DNA of 64,000 nt. Source: Rhyzopertha dominica. Lineage: Eukaryota; Arthropoda; Insecta; Coleoptera; Bostrichidae. Made by a program: the position numbers and the translations under genes. The number at the start of each line of letters is the position of its first letter. Positions within the stretch are counted from its first letter, which is position 1. Of this stretch, positions 39,401 through 51,400 are shown one piece after another. The notes below the pieces were generated by a model. That model did no database searches. It had not been told where the DNA came from and saw only the letters and a list, made by a program, of their open reading frames with translations. The stretch is from the NCBI GenBank assembly GCA_025024175.1, contig QCXZ01000138.1, positions 44,363,092 through 44,427,091 of the forward strand. The letters run 5' to 3'.

Positions 39401-42400
39401 CTATTCATCATCAAGAAATTCAAATCCAATGTAATTTACAGTCTGAAATGTAAAACTTTATAACATCATTTGAGGTCAGACACCTTAGTGGGGGAAAATC
39501 AGAATATCATTAAATAAAAGCGATATTACAAAGAAAATATACCAAGTTTGTTAGCCACATGTAGTTAACAACAACCACTCAATCGATTGGGATGGAGTAA
39601 AAATATTGGATACAGAAATTATCTTAAAAATGTACAATATCAATAAAATTAACACCATAAATAAATAATCGGATACCCAACAACTCAGCAATATATAAAC
39701 CTATCTGTTGCAACAGGAAATGACAGGAAAAACAAATTAATACTTTTACTTTCAAAATTTATGTAAAAAAAAACACTGTTGTACCTGTATGATCATTTAC
39801 ACATAGCCTCAAATTTCTGTAAGTATAAGTTTCCATTTTGTTTGTTGTACAAAATAAATGTTAACTGTAGATGCTCTGACGAAGAATTTGAAATAAATTC
39901 GAAAGCTCATCAAAGAAAAAAAGAGTACTCCTTGTGTATATAGATCGATATACCTCTGATTACTTGGACCTAAACTTAATACCACGGTTATAGCCTCCAG
40001 CTTATTTAATTTTTTATCGGGACGGTTTTAAAGCAATTCAAACATAGTTTTCACATTAAGCTTTCCATTTGAATAATGCCTTTTTTATGCCACTGCAGTG
40101 AAATATTTTTGTAGGAATATTCTAAGCGTCATTTCAAGGGGTTCTATCAAGAAAAATGCTTTTGGATGTCGGCAAAACCGACACATTTATTTGAAATAAC
40201 AAATAACGCAAATCCCAAGATCTCCAGTAAAATGATCTTTTCTGGTTTTTATACATCATTCTAAAACCAGTACAATGAGTTTAATGTTTTGTGTTTATTA
40301 TATGAAAGGTACGTGTACAAGCCTCAACCTTTTTACGTCATGTCGTTTGGTATTTTCCTCTGCACTATTTACCTCGCTCTCAAAAAATAAAAACACAACA
40401 CTCCCAAAACTGCTTGTTTTTTTGTGTATATTAACGACTACCATTAACACTTGCATCTCTTGAGGGATACCCTGAAGGCAGGTCGGCTCTTTCCTACCCA
40501 GCTGTAAATTAGAACCTTGTAAACTGTCTCGTAAAACCGGCCAGAATTAGCACTTATAAATTGGACATTATCGTAAACCTTTTGCGCATTGTTGTTGTGC
40601 TGAAATTAGACGAACGCCGTCCTTGTGCAAACTAACGGCTTGTGTTTTGAGGTTTAGTTTTTATTGTACCATTAACAGCTAGTAAAACCTGTGTTGCTTA
40701 AAACTGCTATTGCTAGTTTTCGGGAATAAATGGCCACCACGATATTTTTAAGCTTGTACGAAACACCACAGTCGCTCGTTGTATTTGTTAGTTTCATAGA
40801 TGCGTAAATTTTTACATGGATTCCTTGTTATTCTACCATATTCCATTGCATGGCATTAAATCCAATTGAGGAAGAAGATCACAAAGGCCGGATGGAGAAA
40901 AAGCGCCGTCGACCATTTATAAATGAACACAGAAGAGAGTTGGCAGACCAGCCACCTGTATTGATCAAATGTTTGTCATAACTGTTTCTGACCAGCCCTA
41001 GTGTATCTTAATAATATTATACAGGGTCGCTACAAAGTATGGAACCAGCAGGATATTTCAGGTTCTGTTCGACCGATTTTTCTGAAATTGTGCATGGGCC
41101 TATGGGTAATTATAATGCATTTTCTGGAATTTTTTCAACTCCGTGTCAGCTCTAGTTTCCGAGATATGGGCGTAAGTTGCATTTTTTTAATGGGAAGGGA
41201 ACAAAGAACGAAAACAATTATCTAAAATGGACAAAAAAGCCACGTATCGCCACAAAATATCATTAACTCCATGAAAAATTGTAGAGCAGCTAGACCTGAT
41301 GGAATCAAGATAGAAACAGTGAAGATTACAAATGCTTTGGCTAACGTAATTAGCCAATTTCTAGTGCACTCAAAACAGCGACGATTATACCAGTATTCAA
41401 AAGCGGTGACAGAGTTATTCTGTCAAACCACAGGCCCATATCTCTAATAAGTTTTTTAAGAAAGTAATCCACAGACGAATTTCAGGCTTTTTTGATACCA
41501 GTGTGGACTTAGAACAGGAAAGTCTACCAATGATGCAACACGATTATCTAGCAAATTAAAGACAATTAATAATAATAATTTACAGCGTAAGCGCGGAGCT
41601 GATTATGAATTGTGGAGTACCTCAAGGTACAATCTTTGGACCGTTGCTTTTTACATTGTATGTTAATGACTTATTTACACTACAAGCAAATTAAAAAATA
41701 GTTACCTATACTGATGATACAGCGATATTGTATCAGGATGCTAATATTAAAACTACAAAAGCAAAGGTTAAGCACTCTCTTTGAAGATTTATATGCATGG
41801 CGTGTGTAACAGATGTAGAAGATTTCCGGACTAACTCCATCGCGAGACGGTTTCTGCAATGTGCTGATAATTTTTCCAGATTACTCTACTACTAGAAACG
41901 TCCATTTTGGATTTTTCCATCGCCACACTTGTGGCTTCTCTAGCCTTCGATCAAATTTTCTAGAATGTTCTCTGACCTTGAGTTCCCTAACGCAAGACGG
42001 TTTCGGCAAGCTGCCACACTAGAGAAATCTCTCGTCTTCTATTGAGTCTTTTAGAATAATCTGACATTCTCTAAACGTCAAATATCCACTCCCGTGCGCT
42101 AAATTTTCAAGAATGAGACAGTTGCGGCAATGTGCCACACTTTTAGGGATTCTCCAGTCTTCGTTCAAATTTTCTAGAATGTTATCTGACCTCCAAACAT
42201 CGATTTCCGGGTTCCCCTCGTGAGACAGTTTCGGCAAATTGTCACACTTGAAGAACATTTCCTCTTCTATTGAATCTTCCAGAATATTTTGACATTTTCG
42301 AAGCATCAAAGATTTCATGCCCCTCCTGTGATAAACTTTCCAGAATGTTCTGTAGGCTTCTCGAAACGTCGATTTTTCTTTCTTTCTAGAATATTCCAGA

Positions 42401-45400
42401 ACATTCTCGAAACGTCAAACATTCCACTTCGTCGATTTTAGATTTTTCCATATGTGAGACAGTTGGGAAATGTACAACACTGAGGGGTTCCCAGTCTTCG
42501 TCTAAATTTTCTAAAATGTTATCTGACCTCCAAACATCGATTTTGGGTTCCCCTCGTGAGACAGTTTCTGCAAATTGTCACACTTAATTGAATTTTCCAG
42601 AATATTTTGATATTATCGAAGCATCAAACATTTCATTTCCCTCCTTTGATAAATTTTCCAGACNGTTTNGTAGACTTTTCGTAACGACGATTTTTGAGTG
42701 CATCACACTTTAGGACTCTCTAGTGCAAGTTTTTACTTCCCGCCCCGATGCTCACATCCACCAGATTCAAACTGCTTCATTATCAATTGGGAAATGTAGA
42801 CTATCCTCCCCTACAATCACGAATCTGTGGAGTTAGGAGTTGCAGAGAAAAGTGAGCGTATACAAAGAGAGTAATACGTCTTTGCTTTTATTCAATTCAA
42901 TGTTAAATTAAGAAAGAAAAATAAATATCGAGCATCGTGTATTGTTTTGTAATTCCCTTTTAAATGTACCCCGCCCCCCTACTAACCTGCTAGAAATAGT
43001 TTCATTTGTTGCCAACCTTGCTATACATTCGGGTATCACATCGGGCGACCGTGGTGGTCCAGGGTATCCCCCTCAGCTAGATCTCGCATGTATCGCTAAT
43101 CCTTGTGACTAACCTCTGCCCTCCCCGGCACCCCCTCTCGAATCTTTTCCAGCCACTCTTGTTCAACACGCTTCAGGTTCGATCTGCCCTGGGTGCTGCG
43201 CAGAGACGCAAGCTGAGCTTCAAGAACGTCTCCAACGTGGTGGTCCAGCTGCTGCACAGCATCAAGTACTCCATGGAGGTGCCCTTCTCCAACATGGCGC
43301 TACAGACAGACATGAAGGCCACGAACACCAGGAAGGTAGGTTCTTTTTGGGAGTTTTTGGGGATTCGGGTTTTTGGTCTTTCGGATTTTTTTGGCATGTG
43401 TTTGAGATCCCTTTTGATTATTAGATAATGAGGTTGAAGATGAAGCACTGTCTTTTTTAGTGTTTGTAGTAAAGATACGACTGTTTTTTATGTTTTGAAG
43501 GACAAAAAAAGTTGTAAAGTAACATCTAGTATATACCTAAATGTACAGTGTGTAAATAAATAATTGCGGAAATATTTAAGAGGTGATTATCTGCGAAAAG
43601 TAAGATGGTTTTTTCATATTAAAGAAATATTTGAACGATTTCTTTGAAGATGCAACTCCTTAAACATGAAGCAAAATAGTAGTTTTTATTATTTACAGAC
43701 GGGTGCATGGTGTCTCCTAAGACTTGTTCCATACGTATAAATGGTATCTTGTAACTAAGAATTTAGGATGGCAATGTCATTTGTCAGCATTACACTGACA
43801 TGATGACAAAGACACCTAGCTGCCTTAACCTGTAGCCTGACAAATTGGCATGCACCTGCATACTTCAATTTGACAGTAGGCCCCCACGGCATTTTTTGCT
43901 AGCGAGCAAGAACCGACATACATTAAAATGCATGTCTATGCTGTGCTGTCTGCACCTCAACCAACTGCAGTTAGATCTATTTCGCTGTCATTACAGCTCA
44001 TCAGTGCGTTTAGGTCTAGTGTAGAGAGCACAGCGTATAACTGCATTTGCTTATATACCAAAGCAATGGTATGATGTAAGAATTTAGGATGGCAATGTCA
44101 TCTGTCAGCATTACACTGACATGATGATAAAGCCACCTAGCTGCCTTAACGGGTACTACTTCCTAAAGGGAGTGACCTGTAGCCTGACAAATTGGCAAGC
44201 CACCTAGATACGGGTCACTTCATGTAGGAAGTAGTACCCGTTAAGGTAGCTAGGTGGCTTTGTCATCATGTCAGTGTAATGCTGACAGATGGCATTGCCA
44301 TTCTAAATTCTTACTTACGTCATACCATTGCTTTGGTATATAAGCAAAACCAGTTCTATGCTATGCTGTCTACACTAGACCTAAACTGCACTGATGAGCT
44401 GTAATGACAGCGAAATAGATCTATCTGCAGTTGGTTGAGGTGCAGACAGCACAGCATAGACAGGCATTTTAATGTATGTCGGTTCTTGCTCGCTAGCAAA
44501 AAGTGCCGCGGGGGCCTGCTGTCAAATTGAAGTATGCAGTTGCTTGTCAATTTGTCAGGCTACAGGTCACTCCCTTTAGGAAGTAGTACCCGTTAAGGCA
44601 GCTAGGTGGCTTTATCATCATGTCAGTGTAATGCTGACAGATGGCATTGCCATCCTAAATTCTTACATCATACCATTGCTTTGGTATATAAGCAAATACA
44701 GTTAAACGCTGTGCTCTCTACACTAGACCTAAACGCACTGATGAGCTGTAATGACAGCGGAATAGATCTATCTGCAGTTGGTTGAGGTGCAGATAGCACA
44801 GCATAGACATGCATTTAAAGGTATCTTGTATTTTTTCCGTAAACAATTTCTGAGCAGAATATTTAAAATCAGTTACATGGCATTATAATTGCGCTTACAT
44901 TTTATATGACGGTATTTGCCTTCTTAAAGGAATAGGCTTTTGTATCCTCACCAGGCACTGTTACTACAGAATTTGCTAAACTGTTTGCATTTTCGAACTG
45001 GTTGCTGGAAATGATTGTATAAAATCCTGATTTTCTAGAGCAGGTCATATTGATTGATGATAATAACTTTTCTAGGGAGCCGATTATTAATTAGCTTAAC
45101 AGACACCAAGAATAAGTTTCTTTAAATCTGCATAAAGTTAGGGTTGGCAAGGACGTATAGAGGCTTCGAAGACATCGATGTTTCAGTTAAAGTACACACG
45201 TTAGTGGCACCACCTTTATTTAAGGTAAGGCTCTGTAAAGAATTCGCATGCGCCATCTTTGACCCAACGTTACATTTCTAATAAAAGTGTGAATCTGTTT
45301 AATGTGCTGTGCAAAGTATATATCTTACTATTTGAAAGAATAAATGCTGTAATCTTGAATTTAAATAAAAACATTACCTTATACAGTGAGTTTCGTGGTG

Positions 45401-48400
45401 ATGGATTCCATAGGAGGTGGGTTCAGAACATTAAATAATGTTGGAACTGCGTGTTTGGTTTAAGTTTTTTTCATCCGTCTTGCTTATTATTTTCAAGCTG
45501 TAACTAGTAGGATAGAAACACAAGTAGGTTTCATTTCAAACTATAAAATAATAAATGTCTATTATACCTCACACAAACGTAAACCACTCTTCGCATATTT
45601 TGCACCCACACTGATCATCTTGCAGGGTTTGTAGGAATAGCAAACATTCTATTACTTTCTGTTCCTTTGGTGCGATTTATAGCTGAGCAGGAGGGCATTA
45701 TAACTGCATTTGTTGTAGGTTACCCCCTCTAATATCGTCTAAAGGTATGAGCAGTTAGTTAATTCACACGCACGTTGCAAAAAATGTGGATAGTCTGTAT
45801 CATCGATACACCCGTAAAAATGCACCTTTGTGGGGTAATTATCAGTTCTCAATTAGTTGGCTTGGAAGCAGGCTGATTGTTTTGAATCTAACGGTCATTT
45901 TCATTTTTAAAGAGCATCAAAGTATAATATGGAATTAGGTATTACACGAATGTCAAAACGGAGGATGGGTCAAATATGGTGGCTACGAATACCTACGAAT
46001 ATAAAGCTCTGGTAAGTGTCTGCTAAGCTATACAGCACCTAAGAGATGATAATGATGATAATGAAATTTTAAAAATTAATTATTTGCTTCATATGTTCAC
46101 AAGTGCATAAAGTATCTTAGTCTGGCTCCGAAACCTTAAGTTCTCCCATAGATTTTTGTTTTTGTGGGTCATTAGACTTCTGTTCAAGACCTAGATGACT
46201 TCAGAAACAACATTACGTTTAGTGTAGAGTTATATAATTTTAAACGGTACGGTAACTGTAAGAAAAGAGGACGTATGAAGCAAGTCTTAGAAATCCAACA
46301 ATTGTTTACCGACTGTCTTCACTATAGCAGAAACTGCTTCTTTGGTGTTTCGGAAAAAAGGTTAAATCTACTTTTTTGAATTGTCCTTTAAAATCAGTTG
46401 ATTGTATCTTCACAGGATATGTTCAAATAAACGCACACAAGGAATTTATTTACGCCCTGCATTATTTTGGTCTCTAAAAATAAACATACAAAACAGTGGA
46501 GATTTCAAAAAAGCAAGAGCTCTTATCTATTTTTTTATTCACTAAGAATTTCTGTCATATTTTACTGAAAAACGATTCTATAATACATAATTCATAAGCA
46601 TGGGATCCGTTTTTCTCATTGCCTGAAATTTGCATTTTGACTTAAAGTGAACTGAACTCTCGTGTCTTGATTTTAGAAAAAAGAACTAGCATAGGATCTT
46701 TAGATATAGATGACACAGTACACTATTGCACTGCACTAAAAAATGTGTATCTACTAAAAGCGCTTCAGTGTACTTCTACTTTAGTTGGGTCTGCCATAAT
46801 TGTTGTAATTGCATGAGGTGTTGTTTGCATTTTAGGATGCGGTAAGTGTTCTTAATACTCTTCAGTCACCTTAGAATAGTGAGTAGACAAGAATTTCTTT
46901 CTTTGGTAAGTTGGCTTTGAACAGACCTTTAAAATAACCTGCGATGTCGTAAGCCAAGAGCAATTAGTGCTTATGGTTACCTTTTCTGGCTTACGACATC
47001 GCTTTCCCTGAACAGAGTATGTACATACTCCTCAGTAGGTGTAATGTTGTGGCTTATAGGTGCTAGACCTTCAGAGGGTGCTACACGCAGACCCTTCAGA
47101 ATCAGCTCAACACGCGGGAAGCAGCAAAGTGAGTTCATCACGCTTGCTTTGCACAAGGTTTCTGTCAAAAGTTTCTCGCACCGCTGACCGTCAGTTTGCA
47201 CATTACATTTTGTTTTTGGAGTGGTCAAAATTGTTCCCAGCACCATATTCTTGAGGGCTACCCTAGTGAATCCATTCACGTCAAATTTTAGAGACCCGCG
47301 TGATCGCCTGACTTTACACCACCAAATTTACCTCTTTTAACCAAGTACCGTAGAGTCAGGTTTGAAAGCGTTAAATCATGTAAAGACTTCTTAAACAAAT
47401 AATTCAATACTATACCTTGCCAGTTTAACCTGTTTGAAGACTTTTAAAGCTAAACTCCTTTACCTAAAGAAGATAGGCGAAAATTCTTGTCCGAGGGTCA
47501 ATTTTAATTAGAAACTAAATGGTGAAAACCGCAAACTAATATACAGGGTGGGCCAAGTGAACGTATTTCTTCCATAACTCCACAACTATTGAAAATATGA
47601 AAAACGTTTTCATATAAAAGTGATCCAGGTTTATATGCTGCATATTGTAAAAATATTTTCGAAAACTATTCACTTCCGGTTATACCGGAAACGCATACCA
47701 ACTTCCTTATTTTAAATAGAACACCCCGTATATTTTACATTTTTGCATTCCTTGTTAAATTTTAAGGTCATTTTGTATCACATACCATAGCTCTAAAATG
47801 TATAGTTTTCGAGAAAATAAGTGCTAAAGCAAAAAATCGTAGTTTGCAGCGGTCTCCGCCATTTTAAATATCTTTCAAAATAAGACACCTAGAAGACTGC
47901 GGTTTGCGTGCCGCGTAAGTTAAGAAAATGACCTATCATTTACGTCTTCGAGCAGGTTTATTACTTTGAAATTGATATCGATACATCGGTTGCCATATTC
48001 AAACTGCGATAAGTCAATTTTTTTAAATGGAACATCAAACTTTTTTTACACCTTCGAATGCAAAATTAAATTATCTTTAATTTGATATCAGATTGTCTCT
48101 ATCGATTACTAACAGTTTTCCAACAATATGCATATTTCTGATTTTTTTAGATTAAAATCGCTTTTATCAGGTACGCCTTGACGAGTGATTGTTTTGTTCA
48201 CGTCAGAAAGAAAAGTCACAGTTTAATAATCCACGTGAATTGAATTTGAGCTATGAATTGCAAATACAAACAAGTTAATCATGGCTTTTACACAAGCGGA
48301 ATTGACCGACACGATTTTTGTTTGTTTTTGGCGTCAACAGTTTATTGAAAACGTTTAAATCGACGGCACCTGTAAGTTTTCATTTAAAAACTCAACTGTT

Positions 48401-51400
48401 GGCACTTGTTTCTTGCAATGCGCAGATCAAATTCAATTCACGAGGATTATTTAACTGTGACTTTTCTTTCTGAGGTGAACAAAACAATTACTCGTCAAGG
48501 CGTACCTGATAAAAGCGAATTTAGTCTAAAAAATCAGAAAAATTCAAATTGTTGGAAAACTGTTAGTAATAGATACAGACAACCTTATATCAAATTAAAG
48601 ATAATTTAATTTTGCATCCGATAGCGTAAAAAAGTTGCATGTTCCATTTAAAAAATGTAAATTAATTAAATTTAAAAAATCGCAGTTTGAAATATTTAAT
48701 ATGGTAACCGATGTATTAATTTCAATTTCAAAGTAATAAACCAGCTTGAAGACGTAAATGATGGGCCATTTTCTTAACTTACGCGGCACATAAACCCCAT
48801 TCTTCTAGGTGTCGTATTTTGGAAGATATTTAAAATGGTGGGGAGCGCTTATTTTCTTAAAAACTGTACATTTCAGGGGTACGGTATGTTATACAAAATG
48901 ACCTTAGAATTCCACAAGGAATACAAAAATGTAAAAATATACGGGATGTTCTATTTAAAATAAGGACGTTGGCATGCGTTTCCGGTATAACCGGAAGTGA
49001 ACCGTTTTCAAAAATATTTTTACGATATGCAGCTTTATGCTGGATCACTTTTATATGAAAAAGTTTTTCATATTTTCAATAGTCGTGGAGTTATGAAAAA
49101 AATACGTTCCCTTGCCCACCCTGTGTATCTTACTCGTAGTATCGAAGATACTTCTACTACACTTACAGGGTGAAAATCTTAAAAGAAATTTTGAATTTCT
49201 GCAAAAACATTCCGAAATCACTTTTCTTGTCTAGATTTCAATGCTGTTTTCAGAATTAGTAGATATACGAGGACCCGTCAAAAGTTACCAGACCAAACAT
49301 AATTTTATTTTAAATAGTGCATCCCGTATTTTTTTCTTATTTGAATGGAGCTTCAAATTATTCCAAAAATACAGCGCACTTTGTGCTTTATTTAAGTTTA
49401 CTTCGAAATACAAAATTATTTATGTTTTTATCTGTGAATTTATAAAGCACACGTTTTGAATTAGTGGTCCGTGGACGGCATAGGTACAAACGTTTAGTAG
49501 AATAATTAATTCCATGATCTGTAATCGCATAAAGCAGTTGTTATGCTAATTATGAAAGCTGAATAAAACACATCCCTTGAAAAATTAAACAACATATAGA
49601 AATTACATAACCGAATGAGGTACTTATCTGTGGCTAGCACGCAATCTTCTCAAAGCAGCAGACTAATAACCGAATTTTTTCTTCTGTATTTCGGTATCTT
49701 CGTAGTAAATCAATTAACTTCGCTCACACGGAAAAAAAACTATAAGCGCTTTTATTTATGTGTAGAACTGACTCAAACGAATAAGTGTTCGACAGACATG
49801 GGTTCATACGGGTATCCATTGCGCCATTTTTGAGGTGGTTCAACAAAAGCATTATCTTAAGCTGGGCTAATAAATACAGGTACTCGAAACTGTAATAAAA
49901 CAGGCGTCTTCAGACAAAAGAAAGTAAACGTATACAATTATATGGGGCAGAGATTTTAAGGGTAATTTTTACTATTTCAACTTCATTGGATTTAGGATTT
50001 TTTTAATTTCAAGGTTTCTTTCATACCTTCGCAACATTATCCTTGCATGTGTGGGCTGAAAATCCAAGCTAAAACAGTTTGCTACTAAAAACACTGCAAT
50101 GAATATGTTACTAAAATAAAGAACTGCATTTTTTAACATTATGGCATTTTGTTATGCCAGAATATGTTTTCAAAATTTTTGGACTGTGGGGACAAACGGT
50201 TATTAAACCAGTTATTGCTGCCATCAGCATTGTTTTTTTTTTATTTCATAGCGGTCCACATACTTTCCTACACAAGTTAGATTTTTCCTACAATTATTCT
50301 CGACCTATTACGCTCAATTACCGGATACGACTTACATTTGAATACAACTATATTTCAATGTTGCCCAAAAACTAGTCTACACCCTTAAACTTATTTCTGG
50401 AATGGCTATTTAAAGCTCTATTTTCATGTAAATAGAAAGCGTGTGCTGTTAAAAGAATAGGTTTGGTCCGATAACTTTTTGACGTGACTAATTCTGAAAC
50501 GGCATTGCATTGAAATCTACTTAAAAACTTATTTGGAAGTGTTTTTACAAAAATTCGTAACTTCCTAGAGGACAAAATTTAGACATTTTCACAAAATGCA
50601 GATTTTCGAAGGTCACCCTGATATCCTGCAGTTTTCGCCATCGAATTTCTCAGTAAAATTGACCCGCATATACCGCCTATCTGCATTGGATAAAGGAGAT
50701 CCCCTTTAAAAGTGTCAGATGTGTCCCCACTTTGTATAGTTAAACCCATTCTTTGCTAGGGTAGCTTGTCGCTCCATTTTGTCACTAAAACACGGTTGGG
50801 TATACTGGGTGTACAGCTGGTTGTGGCTTATAGGTACTACAGCTGCAGAGGGTTCTGCAGGGTGAGGCGGTCTCCGTAGACCAGCCACCAGCTGAACCAG
50901 AAACAAGCATCAACGTGAGTGCCAAATGTCTGGCGGTGTTCTCTGTTTTTAAACTTTCAGTACTTCTGTAAACTGGACGATTGCTGAAGTTAACAAAAAG
51001 CTTACCTCTCACCCTTCCCAAGTCTCTGACTGACCTCATTCTAATGGTTGTTGTCCGTGTCATGGCTTCTTCACACACATACACATGCCTATATCACCGG
51101 CTTTTTGATGGGAGTCGTCGATTCGGGGTTGTAACGGAGTTTTCGTGGTTTTTTAGAACAAGGTGACGGAGAAGTTCAAGAGGCCGTTCAAGAAGAGGCA
51201 TTCCAGCGTGTACCACCAGCCATCAAATCGAGTAAATAAGTATCTGGCTCAGGCCATTGATGCTAGAAGTGTAGACAGGGAGAAATCCACGCACGTGAAC
51301 CTAGTTACCTTATGCTTTAAGGACAAGGATAGAGAAAGCCGAGTAAATTACCTAAAAATTTTCGATTGGCCGTAGTTCTATCAAATTGTTGCGTTTCAGT

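Larger units (their letters stand above)
41820..42710. repeat. Degenerate satellite with heat-shock-element-like motifs
   Basis: Anchors of the form GAGACAGTTTCGGCAAATTG followed by CACAC recur at about 41844, 41995, 42115, 42222, 42456 and 42558, i.e. a basic period of roughly 105-120 bp, and 42160-42350 is repeated at 42500-42670 (higher-order period about 336). Between anchors lie repeated TTC/GAA alternations such as TTCTAGAATGTTC (41958, 42338) and TTCCAGAATATTT (42277, 42595). Two undetermined bases (42664, 42669). Confidence 0.75.

Noticed and set aside
44068..44320. Foldback centre as a microRNA precursor
   Set aside because: Pairing extends over hundreds of bases, far beyond a pre-miRNA; a long-hairpin source is the better hypothesis.
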